This document shows, in pieces, positions 25,409-37,140 of a stretch of 57,196 nt of DNA (position 1 is the stretch's first letter; each line of letters starts with the position of its first letter). The DNA lies in the NCBI RefSeq assembly GCF_013377085.1, contig NZ_JACAAX010000045.1, forward strand, positions 1 through 57,196, read 5' to 3'. Under the pieces are notes generated by a model that was given only the letters and a program-made list of their open reading frames with translations, searched no databases and was not told where the DNA came from. The position numbers and the translations under genes were made by a program. The DNA comes from Rhodoplanes sp. GTDB lineage: Bacteria > Pseudomonadota > Alphaproteobacteria > Rhizobiales > Xanthobacteraceae.

Positions 25409-26647
25409 TCACGACCGATAGTCGCCGTTGATCGCGATGTACTCCTTGGTCAGGTCGCAGGTGAGCACCCGGTCGCGGCCCTTGCCGATGCCGAGATTGA
25501 CCTTCAGCTCGATCTCGGGCCGCTTCATCAGCTCGGAGACCTTGGCCTCGTCGTAGCCGGAGTCGCGCTCGCCCTTGTGGGCGACCCGCACGCCGCCGAA
25601 CCAGATCGACAGCTTGTCGCGGTCGGCCCGCTCGCCGGCCTTGCCGACCGCCATCACCACGCGGCCCCAATTGGCGTCCTCGCCGGCGATCGCGGTCTTC
25701 ACCAGCGGCGAGTTGGCGATCGACATGGCGATTTTTCGCGCCGCCTTCTTGGACGCCGCGCCCTCGACGATCACCTCGACCAGCTTTCGCGCCCCTTCGC
25801 CGTCGCGAGCCACCTGCTCGGCGAGATTGGCCAGCACGCGCGTAAAAGCCTTGCGGAACGGCTCGAGGCGCGGATCGCCGGCCCGGGTGATTTTCGCGAC
25901 ACCGCGCGCCGCGGCGGCGCCGGTCGCGAAGGCCAGCAGCGTGTCGGACGTCGAGGTGTCGCCGTCGATCGTCACGGCGTTGAACGTGTCCTCGACGCCC
26001 TTCGACAAGAGGCTCTGCAGCACGGCGGGCGACAGCGGCGCGTCGGTGAACACGAAGGACAGCATCGTCGCCATGTCGGGCGCGATCATGCCGGCCCCCT
26101 TGGCGATGCCGCAGATGGTCACCGGCTTGCCGTCGATCCGCACGATCGCGGCCGCCCCCTTGGGGAACGTGTCGGTGGTCATGATGGCGCGCGCCGCCTC
26201 GTCCCAGCGGCCGGGCTGGGCGCCCTGGACCAGGCCGTCCATGACGCCGCCGAACTTCTCGGCCGGCAGCGGCTCGCCGATCACACCCGTCGAGGCAAGG
26301 AAAATCTCGGCCGGCTTGCAGCCGGCCGAGGCGGCGGCGATGTCGGCCGTCAGCTTGACGGCGTCGCGGCCGGAGCGGCCCGTGAAGGCATTGGCGTTGC
26401 CGGAGTTCACCACCAGGGCGCGCGCCTTGCCGGCCTTCAGCCGGGCCCGGCACCAGTCGACCGGGGCCGACGGGCATTTCGAGCGGGTGAACACGCCGGC
26501 GACCGCGGTGCCCGGGTCGAGCACGGCGAGCAGCACGTCGGTGCGGCCCGCATAGCGGATGCCGGCCGCGGCGGTCGCGACCCGCACCCCGGCAATCTCG
26601 GGCATTTCGGGAAAGCGCTCGGGCGCGAGCGGAGAGACGGCGGCCAT
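25409..26647 (-). CDS. argJ: Bifunctional ornithine acetyltransferase / N-acetylglutamate synthase ArgJ
   Basis: ArgJ moves the acetyl group from N-acetylornithine to glutamate in arginine synthesis. At 412 residues it has the family start [22 protein letters not shown] (given in parts as SPLAPERFP), the [10 protein letters not shown] block and the autocleavage site in [18 protein letters not shown], where the chain is split before the threonine of MATM. The [11 protein letters not shown] block and the C-terminal NGDYRS end are as expected. ATG 26647 was chosen over 26695 from family alignment. Confidence 0.94.
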   Translation of the reverse strand: MAAVSPLAPERFPEMPEIAGVRVATAAAGIRYAGRTDVLLAVLDPGTAVAGVFTRSKCPSAPVDWCRARLKAGKARALVVNSGNANAFTGRSGRDAVKLTADIAAASAGCKPAEIFLASTGVIGEPLPAEKFGGVMDGLVQGAQPGRWDEAARAIMTTDTFPKGAAAIVRIDGKPVTICGIAKGAGMIAPDMATMLSFVFTDAPLSPAVLQSLLSKGVEDTFNAVTIDGDTSTSDTLLAFATGAAAARGVAKITRAGDPRLEPFRKAFTRVLANLAEQVARDGEGARKLVEVIVEGAASKKAARKIAMSIANSPLVKTAIAGEDANWGRVVMAVGKAGERADRDKLSIWFGGVRVAHKGERDSGYDEAKVSELMKRPEIELKVNLGIGKGRDRVLTCDLTKEYIAINGDYRS

Positions 26648-26810
26648 CGGCCCAGACCCCTGGTGAACCGGCGCGAGCCCCTCCCGCGCCTTCAACGAAC
26701 GTCGACGCGTCGATTAGGAGCGCCGGCCAGCGGGGTCAAGCGGAGACCGGGGAAGGGCCGGGGAAGGCGGCCGACGAGCCCGCGACCGATGCGCGGCCCG
26801 GCGCCTTTTC

Positions 26811-26930
26811 TCCCTCTCGCCGCGTGCGGGGAGCGGGCCGGGGTGAGGGGGCGTTTCGTGGATACGGAGACGCCCCCTCACCCGGATCGCTGCGCCATCC
26901 GACCTCTCCCCGCGTGCGGGGAGAGGTGAA
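26811..26930. repeat. Palindromic element, CTCTCCCCGC/GGTGAGGGGGCG family, copy 2
   Basis: It shows GGTGAGGGGGCG, a centre TTTCGTGGATACGGAGA, CGCCCCCTCACC, and an end hairpin CCTCTCCCCGCGTGCGGGGAGAGG. The left boundary hairpin is mutated (CCCTCTCGCCGCGTGCGGGGAGCGGG). The remaining bases of the 304-base gap to argJ (26648-26810) hold no gene that I can see. Confidence 0.8.
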
Positions 26931-26951
26931 GAGGCATCCAGGATATCGGTC

Positions 26952-27920
26952 TTACTTCTTCTCCGGCGCGGGGGCCGGCGTGGGCGCGCCGGGGGCCGCG
27001 GCCGGAGCCGGGGCGGCCTCGGGCTTGTCGAGCCGCTCGATCTTGGCCTCGGCCCGCAGCTTGTTGAGGAGCTCGATCTGCGCCTTGCGGGTGACGAAGG
27101 TCTCGATCTGGTCCTTGACCTGCTCGAAGGGCGGCGCCTCGCGCTTGCGCTTGTCCTCGACCTTGATCAGGTGCCAGCCGAACGAGGTCTTGATCGGCTC
27201 GGAGACCTGGCCCTTGTCGAGCTTGAAGGCGGCGTCGGAGAACTCCGGCACCATCTGGTCCTTGGTGAAGAAGCCGAGATCGCCGCCGTCGGCCTTGCCG
27301 GGCGGGTCCTCGGTCAGGTCGGTGGCCAGCTTGACGAAATCCTCGCCCTTCTTGATCCGGTCGAGGGTGCTCCGGGCCTTGGCCTCGGCCGCCTTGCTGG
27401 CGTTCTGGTCGCTGGCGTCGGCGACCCGGAACAGGATGTGGCGCGCATGCACCTCCTGCTCCTCGGCCATCTGCTTCACGGCCTCCTGATAGACGTGCTG
27501 CATGGCGTCCGGCGTCGCGCCGGCCTTGCCGGAGTCGCGCAGCAGCGTCTCCATCAGGGCCTTGCTGCGCAGATAGGCGAGGCGCTTCTTGAAGTCCGGC
27601 GCGTCGGTGATCTTCTGGGTCTCGGCGGCCTTCGCCAGCAGCATCATGTCGGTGAGATAATTGACCAGCCAGTCGCGCTTGGCGTCCGGCGTGCCGGCCG
27701 GAACGTTCTGGCCGACATCCTCCTCGGCGATGGCGAGATCGCTCTGCCGGATCTCGACGCCGTTGACCTTCGCGACGACCGGGTCGGTCGCCGCGGCGGG
27801 CGCCGGGGCCTGCGCGAAAGCGCCCGCGGTCAAAACGGCCGTCAGGACGAGGGCCACGCCGAGCTTGGAGCGGCGACGCGCCGGGGACACCGGACGCGAG
27901 GATGAAGTTTGCGTAATCAT
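26952..27920 (-). CDS. Periplasmic parvulin-type peptidyl-prolyl isomerase
   Basis: This 322-residue PpiC/SurA-like foldase has a signal peptide (RRRSKLGVALVLTAVLTAGAFAQA), an N-terminal helical SurA_N-type region (VNGVEIRQSDLAIAEEDVG) and a parvulin domain from about residue 155. The parvulin landmarks are EVHARHILFRV, GGDLGFFTKDQMVPEFSDAAF and IKTSFGWHLIKVEDKR. The tail is Ala/Pro-rich. It acts on outer-membrane or secreted proteins. The gene is divergent from secA, so export and folding genes share one 350-base regulatory gap. ATG 27920 is preceded by AGGGA. Confidence 0.92.
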   Translation of the reverse strand: MITQTSSSRPVSPARRRSKLGVALVLTAVLTAGAFAQAPAPAAATDPVVAKVNGVEIRQSDLAIAEEDVGQNVPAGTPDAKRDWLVNYLTDMMLLAKAAETQKITDAPDFKKRLAYLRSKALMETLLRDSGKAGATPDAMQHVYQEAVKQMAEEQEVHARHILFRVADASDQNASKAAEAKARSTLDRIKKGEDFVKLATDLTEDPPGKADGGDLGFFTKDQMVPEFSDAAFKLDKGQVSEPIKTSFGWHLIKVEDKRKREAPPFEQVKDQIETFVTRKAQIELLNKLRAEAKIERLDKPEAAPAPAAAPGAPTPAPAPEKK

Positions 27921-28062
27921 CGAGAATCCCTGGGAAAGACGGGCCTGCCTGCCCGCCGAGGCGGCCAGCGCACCCTCGCGCAACGCGCTGTGGTTGGCAA
28001 CCGCGCGTCTGCTAGCGGCAAACGGAGGCATGATTGCGGCACGGACGGCCAAAAGGCGCCAA

Positions 28063-28091
28063 TTGACAAGGCCCGGACCCACTCCTATCTG
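28063..28091 (+). promoter_or_regulatory. Promoter of secA
   Basis: TTGACA (28063-28068) and TATCTG (28086-28091) are spaced by 17 bases; with the preceding C the -10 reads CTATCT, close to the alphaproteobacterial CTATAT form. A leader of about 170 bases precedes the ATG. It contains two exact copies of CGCGGCCACAGAT (28220-28232, 28246-28258) directly before the ribosome site. Confidence 0.5.
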
Positions 28092-28271
28092 TCCACCGCT
28101 CGCCGGTGTGTCCCGTGGGATTGACGACGTCGCGCCTCCGCCCCCCGAAAGCGCCTTGATCCTGGGCTGCGCCGGGACTGAGGGCCGGTCGGCCGGCACG
28201 TTCGGACCGGTCGCGGGTGCGCGGCCACAGATCCGGCCGCATGTTCGCGGCCACAGATAAGGACCTCCGGG

Positions 28272-31064
<2,793 letters not shown>

Positions 31065-31596
31065 CGCGACGGCCGTCGGCACCGCTCACCTCCTCCCGGC
31101 CAGGTCGCGCCTCTCGGCCCGGCAACGGGGTACGAAGCGTGATGGATGCGCGGGTCGCGCCTGCGCACGACGGCTCGCCTGCGTGGAGCGTGATGTGGGC
31201 ATGCCCTGGCCCCCACCGGGGCGGGGTGAAGCGGAGCCTGACGCACCGCTGTCCAGAGCCGGCTCGACGGAGTGACCCGACCTCCGTGCCGCCGCCGCGT
31301 CCAGGCGGCGAACCCGGGCTAGCCCGCCCAGCCCGGTAACACCCTGTTCAGCATTCCGGTCTAATTTCAGTCTGCCGCACCAAAAAGGGTGCAACAGGCG
31401 GCAGGTTCGTCGGTCCCGTTTCAGGGGTCGAAGCTTTCGTCGATCCCCCCGGCCAACCGCCCCCCCTTTCGGGTCGTCCGCCCATGCCCGATGTGTCACC
31501 CGGCGCCGCCGCGAGCGGCCGACAGCAACGCCCCACCCAACCCGGCATGACCGGCGGCGGTCCGCCCCTCTGTGTCCAGATATTTGGCGACCGGCC
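31065..31596. other. 532-base intergenic region after secA
   Basis: No gene, tRNA or clear repeat element is seen. Short GC inverted pairs (for example CCCCCACCGGGGCGGGG near 31211) could act as weak terminator hairpins. An AT-richer patch at about 31350-31390 (TCTAATTTCAGTC) may hold the promoter of the DUF2336 gene. Confidence 0.4.
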
Positions 31597-32673
31597 ATGG
31601 CCCTGCACGCGCTGATCGCCGAGTTGCCAGCCGTCCTCAGCCAGGGCACGCCAGCCACGCGCAGCGAGATCCTGCGCCGGCTGACCGAGCTGTTCCTCTC
31701 CCAGGCCGGCTCCTTCGAGGACGACCACGTCGCCGTGTTCGACCAGGTGCTGGAGCTGATGGTCGACGCCGTCGAGCGGCACGCCCTGATCCGCCTCGGC
31801 CTTCAGCTCGCGCCGCTCGGCAACGCCCCGATCAGAACCCTCTCCCGGCTCGGGCTGAGCGACGACATCGCCGTCGCCGGGCCGGTGCTGGAGCGCTCCA
31901 GCCGTCTGTCGGACGCGGTGCTGGCCGACATCGCCGGCAGCAAGAGCCAGGCGCATCTTGCCGCCATCGCGGTGCGCACCGTTCTCTCCGTGGTGGTGAC
32001 CGACGTCGTGGTGGAGCGCGGCGACCTCGACGTCACCCGCAAGATCACGGCCAATGGCGGCGCCAGCTTCTCGGAGACCGGGTTCCGCACCATCGCCAGC
32101 CGCGCCCATCTCGACGAGGCGCTGGCCCTGCTGGTCGCCGGCCGCGGCGACGTGCCGGCCGAGGTATTCCGCGACCTGGTGCGCAACGCCACCGACGAGG
32201 TGCGCCGGCGACTCGCCCGCTCCGACCAGCCGGGCGTGCGCACCCGCCTCAACCAGGCCATGACGGCGATCGGCTCCCAGTTCCTGCACGCGAGGCGCAA
32301 GCCCGACGCCGCCGCCGCGCCGCCGGCGAGCCCCGCCCCCGACAAGCTGAAGGGGCTGTGCGAGAAGGCCAGGAGCGGCCAACGCGGCGCCGTGGTCGAG
32401 GATCTGGCCACCATCACCGAGGTGCCGGTCATCGCCATCAAGAACCTGATCAAGCAGGGCTCCGTCGACGGCATCCTGATCCTCTGCAAGGTCGCCGGCC
32501 TCGCCTGGCCGGACGCCAAGATCGTGCTGATCGGGGCGACCGGCGCGACCGGCAAGTCGCGCACGACCTTCGAGACCTACACCTCGATGACGTCCGAGAC
32601 GGCGCAGCGCGTGGTGCGCTTCATCCGGCTGCGCCGCTCGGCCACCCCGGCCGAAATCCAGCGCCTGATGTAA
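31597..32673 (+). CDS. DUF2336 family protein, copy 1
   Basis: This 358-residue soluble, mostly helical protein matches DUF2336. Shared blocks with its paralogue at 33283 are RSEILRRLTELFL, HALIRLGLQLAPL, KSQAHLAAIA, FSETGFRTIA and the end TAQRVVRFIRLRRS. The N-terminal third reads like HEAT-type repeats (SDAVLADIAGSKSQAHLAAIA). No catalytic motif is seen. DUF2336 is an alphaproteobacterial family of unclear function. Here two copies flank a PilZ protein, which hints at a link to cyclic-di-GMP signalling. Confidence 0.85.
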   Translation: MALHALIAELPAVLSQGTPATRSEILRRLTELFLSQAGSFEDDHVAVFDQVLELMVDAVERHALIRLGLQLAPLGNAPIRTLSRLGLSDDIAVAGPVLERSSRLSDAVLADIAGSKSQAHLAAIAVRTVLSVVVTDVVVERGDLDVTRKITANGGASFSETGFRTIASRAHLDEALALLVAGRGDVPAEVFRDLVRNATDEVRRRLARSDQPGVRTRLNQAMTAIGSQFLHARRKPDAAAAPPASPAPDKLKGLCEKARSGQRGAVVEDLATITEVPVIAIKNLIKQGSVDGILILCKVAGLAWPDAKIVLIGATGATGKSRTTFETYTSMTSETAQRVVRFIRLRRSATPAEIQRLM

Positions 32674-32928
32674 ATCCCAGATATTTCCCGTGTGCCCCGC
32701 CGGGTCCTGCCGGCTGGCAGGCCGTATCCATCGCGCGAATACGTATGGGCGTGATTGCAGACTTCGAGTAACGGCAGATTCAACCTTTGGCGGCATCTTT
32801 CCAGGGTGCGCTTAAAAGTATTAATGCGCACACTCGTACCGGGACTATGCCGTATTAAGCGGTCCGAGCCGGACCGAGCCTGGCTCCCGGCCACGTCACG
32901 AACCAGACTCGTCTCACGTCGAGGACCG

Positions 32929-33267
32929 ATGTCCGATCTCGCTCTATCGCCAGCCGAGCCGTGCGGACGGGAGCAGCGCCGATTTCCGCGCTATCTGACC
33001 TTGGCGACCGCAAAGATCGTCGCCGAGGGCGCGATGGATTGCGCCGTTCTCAACATTTCGAAAGGCGGAGCCTGCCTGCTGGTCGCCGATCCCGCCGGGA
33101 TCCCGCGCACGTTCGAGCTGGTGGTCGACCCCGGCCGGCTTCGCGTCCACTGCAACCTCGCCTGGCGCAGCCGGCATCGCATCGGCGTGTCGTTCATCGC
33201 CGGCGCAGACGACGCACCCCCCGTCCCGCAAGCCTGGCCGACCGTATTGTCGGGCGAAGAGGCCTGA
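32929..33267 (+). CDS. PilZ domain protein
   Basis: This single-domain PilZ protein has 112 residues. The cyclic-di-GMP-binding features are QRRFPRY (RxxxR near residue 17-21) and NISKGGACL (D/N-x-S-x-x-G near residue 45). The strand pattern continues with VDPGRLRVHCNLAWRSRHRIGVSFI. ATG 32929 with GAGGA just upstream was chosen; an in-frame GTG or ATG further up would add 58 residues that do not resemble PilZ. It is followed after 15 bases by the second DUF2336 gene, so the two are probably co-transcribed. Confidence 0.85.
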   Translation: MSDLALSPAEPCGREQRRFPRYLTLATAKIVAEGAMDCAVLNISKGGACLLVADPAGIPRTFELVVDPGRLRVHCNLAWRSRHRIGVSFIAGADDAPPVPQAWPTVLSGEEA

Positions 33268-33282
33268 TCCCGGACCGTTGCC

Positions 33283-34365
33283 ATGGACCGACAACAGGCC
33301 CTGATCGAAGAGCTGTCCGGCGCGCTGGCGACCGGCACCAGCGCCCGGCGGAGCGAGGTGCTGCGCCGCGTGACCGACTTGTTCCTGGCGAGCACAGACA
33401 GCTTCGGCGACGAGCACGTCGCGCTGTTCGACGACGTGATGGAGCAGCTCGTCGACACGGTCGAACGCTACGCGCTCATCCGCCTGGGCCTGCAGCTCGC
33501 GCCGCTGCCCAACGCGCCGCCCGGCACAATCGGTCGGCTTTGCCGACACGACGACATCGGCATCTCGGGACCGGTGCTCGAGCACTCGCCGCGGCTCACC
33601 GACGAGATCCTGGTCGATGTCGCGCGCACTAAGAGCCAGGCCCATCTCGCCGCGATCGCGGCGCGCGAGCATCTCTCCGAGGTGGTCACCGACATCGTCG
33701 TCGAGCGCGGCGATATCGAGGTCACCCGCAAAGTCACGGCGAACGACGGCGCGCGCTTCTCCGAAACCGGCCTGCGCACCATCGCGGCGCGGGCGCATGG
33801 CGACGAGGAACTCGCCGAGATCATCGCCGGCCGCAGCGACGTGCCGCCGGCGATTTTCTGCGACCTGGTGCACAACGCCACCGAGATCGTCCGGCGGCGC
33901 CTCGCCGACTCGACCCATCCGGCCGTGCGCACGCGCCTCGACCACGCCATCGGGGCGATCGGCGACCAGCTCGTCCATGCCCACCTGCACGCCGCGCATC
34001 ACGGCGGCCCCTCGGTCCGGATGGAGCCGGATAATCTCAAGGCACGCCTGTGCGAGCATGTGCGGCTCAAGCAGCGCGGCCCGGTCATCGAGGATCTCGC
34101 CGCCGTGGCCGACGTGCCGGCGGTCGCGGTGCGCAACCTGATCCGCCAGCGCTCCGAGGACGCGATGCTGATCCTGTGCAAGGCGGCCGGGCTGGGCTGG
34201 TCGGATGCGAGGGACGTGCTGTCGACCACCATCGGCGAGCCGGACGACCCGCGCGCCGCCTTCCAGCACTATATCGACCTGACCGGTGAGGCGGCACAGC
34301 GCGTCGTGCGCTTCATCAAGCTGCGCAAGTCGGCGAGCCGAAGCGAGATCGAGCGGCTGATGTGA
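33283..34365 (+). CDS. DUF2336 family protein, copy 2
   Basis: This 360-residue paralogue of the protein at 31597 is similar along its full length, by eye roughly half identical. Conserved blocks are SEVLRRVTDLFLA, YALIRLGLQLAPLPNAP, LVDVARTKSQAHLAAIAARE, FSETGLRTIAARAH and AAQRVVRFIKLRKSASRSEIERLM. The two copies plus the PilZ gene between them suggest a tandem duplication around or with insertion of the PilZ gene. Divergence is high enough that the duplication is old. Confidence 0.85.
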   Translation: MDRQQALIEELSGALATGTSARRSEVLRRVTDLFLASTDSFGDEHVALFDDVMEQLVDTVERYALIRLGLQLAPLPNAPPGTIGRLCRHDDIGISGPVLEHSPRLTDEILVDVARTKSQAHLAAIAAREHLSEVVTDIVVERGDIEVTRKVTANDGARFSETGLRTIAARAHGDEELAEIIAGRSDVPPAIFCDLVHNATEIVRRRLADSTHPAVRTRLDHAIGAIGDQLVHAHLHAAHHGGPSVRMEPDNLKARLCEHVRLKQRGPVIEDLAAVADVPAVAVRNLIRQRSEDAMLILCKAAGLGWSDARDVLSTTIGEPDDPRAAFQHYIDLTGEAAQRVVRFIKLRKSASRSEIERLM

Positions 34366-34386
34366 CGGCGGCCGGACCGTGCGGCC

Positions 34387-35871
34387 CTACATCCCGCCCC
34401 AGCGGTTCTCGAAGGCCGACGAGCCACGGACCGGCTGGGCGCCGGGCAGCAGCGTCGCACCGGCATAGGCGGCGGGTGCGGCGTCGGCCTTGGCCTCGGC
34501 TTTTGCCTGGGCGGTGCCCTGCGGCTTCGCCTCGGCTCGAGACTGACCCTGGACCTGAGCGGGCGCCTGGGTCGGCCGGATGGCGCCGAGCGCCACCGGA
34601 CGCGACGACGAGGAGGCGAGCATGGTCTGCGCCGCCGGCTTCGGCGCTGGCTTCGCGGCGGCCGGCTTGGCGGCCGTCGTGGGCTTCGGGTTGGGCGGCG
34701 GTGGGGTATCCTCGGCCTTGCCGCCGAGACCGAGCCACTTGCCGATGGCGCCGATGCTGGAATCCGAGGAGCCGTCCGCCGAGGCGACCCGCGTGCTGCC
34801 GATCACGCCCGACGTCGTCTCGGGGTCGGCGGAGGCGACTGCCGTCTGGGTCGGCAGGTACACATAGGTCGGCTTGCCGCCCGGGCTCAACGGCGGCAGG
34901 GACGCGACCTTGCGGCCGTTGCTGACGAAGGTCTCGTTGGTGTTGACCTTGGCCAGGAAGGTCGGGTGCATGCCGCCGTCGCTGCCGGTCGTCACCGCCA
35001 CGGTGCGGACGCCCTGCGCCACGTAGGACGCGAACTGGTGCTCGTCCTGGTCCTGCTTGTCCTTGACGGCCGCGGTGATGTCCTGCGGCACCTGATAGGC
35101 CGGGCAGCGCCCCGTCGGGTCGAAGCGGCCGGACACCGGCGTCGCGTTGAAGACGTAATGCTTCTCGCAGACGTCGATCTTCGGCTCCTGGCGGGTGGCC
35201 TCGAAGTGGTCGTTGCCGTCCTTGATCATCCGCCAGAACGCCATGTGCGGGCTGTTGCGGTGGCGGGCCATGTTGAGGCCCGTCATCCGGAACGGATAGG
35301 CCTGCACCTGGAAGGATTTCTGGCCGCCCAGGAAGGCTTCGCGGCCGAGCGCGTAGATTTCCGAGATCTGCTCGTCCGTCATGGCGTAGCAACCGGACGA
35401 CGAACAGTCGCCGTGGATCATCAGGAACGCGCCGGTGCGGTCGTTCGCCTTGTCGTAGGCATTCGGGAAGCCGAGATTGAACGCGAGATGGAAGCTCGAG
35501 TTCGGGTTCATCTGGCCGGGCGTGATCGTGTAGAAGCCCTCGGGGGCCTGACGGTCGCCCTGCTTGACCTTGGGGCCGAGCTCACCCGACCAGCGGCAGA
35601 TCGGGTAGGTCTTGAGGAGGGCGTACTGGCCGGCGGAGTCCTGCTTCCAGACCTCGAGTTCCGCCTCTTCCTTGAAGACTCGGAGAAGGACCGGCGACTC
35701 GACCGGCATGTCCTTCTTGACGAGCGTGGCCTGCATCTCGCGCGAGAGCGGCTGCATCGCCTTGCTCGGAATCTGTGAGATTCCATCGGTCTGACACCCG
35801 GCGAGGGCAACCGCAGCCGCGATCGCCGCCGACGCCGTGAGCGTACGGACCAGAGCCGTATGACGGTTCAA
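34387..35871 (-). CDS. YafK-type murein L,D-transpeptidase, lipoprotein
   Basis: This protein of about 494 residues has a lipoprotein-type signal (TLTASAAIAAAVALAGC, lipobox LAGC) and an L,D-transpeptidase catalytic domain with FLMIHGDCSSSGCYAMTDEQ; the cysteine of SSGC is the nucleophile. This resembles E. coli YafK/DpaA, which cuts Braun-lipoprotein cross-links. The last 200 residues are a disordered Pro/Ala/Lys-rich region. A TTG at 35871 with GGGGGAG six bases upstream was chosen; ATG 35937 is the alternative. It lies downstream of accA on the same strand. Confidence 0.85.
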   Translation of the reverse strand: MNRHTALVRTLTASAAIAAAVALAGCQTDGISQIPSKAMQPLSREMQATLVKKDMPVESPVLLRVFKEEAELEVWKQDSAGQYALLKTYPICRWSGELGPKVKQGDRQAPEGFYTITPGQMNPNSSFHLAFNLGFPNAYDKANDRTGAFLMIHGDCSSSGCYAMTDEQISEIYALGREAFLGGQKSFQVQAYPFRMTGLNMARHRNSPHMAFWRMIKDGNDHFEATRQEPKIDVCEKHYVFNATPVSGRFDPTGRCPAYQVPQDITAAVKDKQDQDEHQFASYVAQGVRTVAVTTGSDGGMHPTFLAKVNTNETFVSNGRKVASLPPLSPGGKPTYVYLPTQTAVASADPETTSGVIGSTRVASADGSSDSSIGAIGKWLGLGGKAEDTPPPPNPKPTTAAKPAAAKPAPKPAAQTMLASSSSRPVALGAIRPTQAPAQVQGQSRAEAKPQGTAQAKAEAKADAAPAAYAGATLLPGAQPVRGSSAFENRWGGM

Positions 35872-36085
35872 ACGGCACTCCCCCTCGTCGTCCCCATTCC
35901 GTAAGTACCGGTTAGCGTTAAGATGTGGTCTAAGCAAGGCAACCGGGCGGGGCCGCGTTGGCGCTCACCGGTATGGTGAATCGCGGATTTCCGGGGACTG
36001 ACGGGAGCTTGCGGCGACTTCCTTGCCGAACCGTTAACGGCCGGAAACGATTCGTCCACAGGGTGCGCCGCCGATCGTCGGCCCG

Positions 36086-37045
36086 TCAGGCGAGCGTACG
36101 GCCGATCGCCAAAAACTTGTCGCGCCGCTGCTGGCGGATCGCCTCGGGCCCGAGTTCGCGGAGACTGTCGAAGGCGGCCGCGATGGCGTCGCCGGTGGCG
36201 TTGATGGCGGCCGGCCAGTCGCGATGGGCGCCGCCCATCGGCTCGCGGATGATGGCGTCGATGACCCCGAACCTGAGCAGGTCGTCGGCCGTGATCTTCA
36301 TGCCGGTCGCGGCCTCCTGGGCCTTGCCGCTGTCGCGCCACAGGATCGAGGCGGCGCCCTCCGGCGAGATCACGCTGTAGATCGCGTGCTCCAGCATCAG
36401 AACCTTGTTGGCCGTGGCGATGGCGATGGCACCACCGGAGCCGCCCTCCCCCAGCACGACCGCGACGCTCGGCACCTTGAGGGCCAGACAGGCGGCGGTC
36501 GAGCGGGCGATCGCCTCGGCCTGGCCGCGCTCCTCGGCGCCGATGCCGGGATAGGCGCCGGCGGTGTCGACCAGCGTGATCACCGGCACCTCGAAATGGT
36601 CGGCCAGCTCCATCAGGCGCACCGCCTTGCGGTAGCCCTCCGGCATCGCCATGCCGAAATTGCGCTTGAGCCGGCTCTCGGTCGACGACCCCTTCTCCTG
36701 GCCGATGACGCAGACGCTCTCGCCACGGAAGCGGCCGAAGCCGCCGACGATCGCCTCGTCCTCGCCGAAGCTGCGGTCGCCGGCGAGCGGCGTGAAGTCG
36801 GAGATCAGCCCGGCGACATAGTCGAGGCAGTGCGGCCGCTGCGGATGGCGCGCCACCTGGGTCTTGTTCCAGGGCGTCAGGTTCGCATAGAGGGCCTTCA
36901 GCGCGTCGGCCGCCTTGGACTCCAGGCGCGCGACCTCGTCGCCGATCTCGACGGCGCCGGCCGGTTGCTCCAGGACGCGCAGCTCCTCGATCTTGGCTTC
37001 GAGCTCGGCGACCGGCTTTTCGAAATCGAGATAACTGCGCATCAA
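36086..37045 (-). CDS. accA: Acetyl-CoA carboxylase carboxyltransferase subunit alpha
   Basis: With AccD this subunit transfers carboxyl groups from biotin to acetyl-CoA, the first step of fatty acid synthesis. It has 319 residues, the normal length. Landmarks are the N-terminal coiled region YLDFEKPVAELEAKIEEL, RPHCLDYVAGLISDFTPLAGDR, LVDTAGAYPGIGAEERGQAEAIAR and GEGGSGGAIAIATANKVLMLEHA. It begins with two methionines (37045 and 37042). Confidence 0.96.
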   Translation of the reverse strand: MMRSYLDFEKPVAELEAKIEELRVLEQPAGAVEIGDEVARLESKAADALKALYANLTPWNKTQVARHPQRPHCLDYVAGLISDFTPLAGDRSFGEDEAIVGGFGRFRGESVCVIGQEKGSSTESRLKRNFGMAMPEGYRKAVRLMELADHFEVPVITLVDTAGAYPGIGAEERGQAEAIARSTAACLALKVPSVAVVLGEGGSGGAIAIATANKVLMLEHAIYSVISPEGAASILWRDSGKAQEAATGMKITADDLLRFGVIDAIIREPMGGAHRDWPAAINATGDAIAAAFDSLRELGPEAIRQQRRDKFLAIGRTLA

Positions 37046-37068
37046 CTGTCTGACCGGCGAGTGGGATT

Positions 37069-37091
37069 CCGCCCGCGGAAGCCGCGGGCGG
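37069..37091 (-). terminator. GC-rich hairpin after the AraC-type gene
   Basis: A perfect 10-bp stem (CCGCCCGCGG / CCGCGGGCGG) with a 3-base loop lies between the AraC-type gene's stop and the accA start. There is no T-run on the minus strand, so it is at best a weak or Rho-assisted terminator. Confidence 0.4.
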
Positions 37092-37140
37092 GGGAGAAAA
37101 GCCCCCGGATGCCGCGGAAGTCAAGGGAGCGGGAAGCCGC

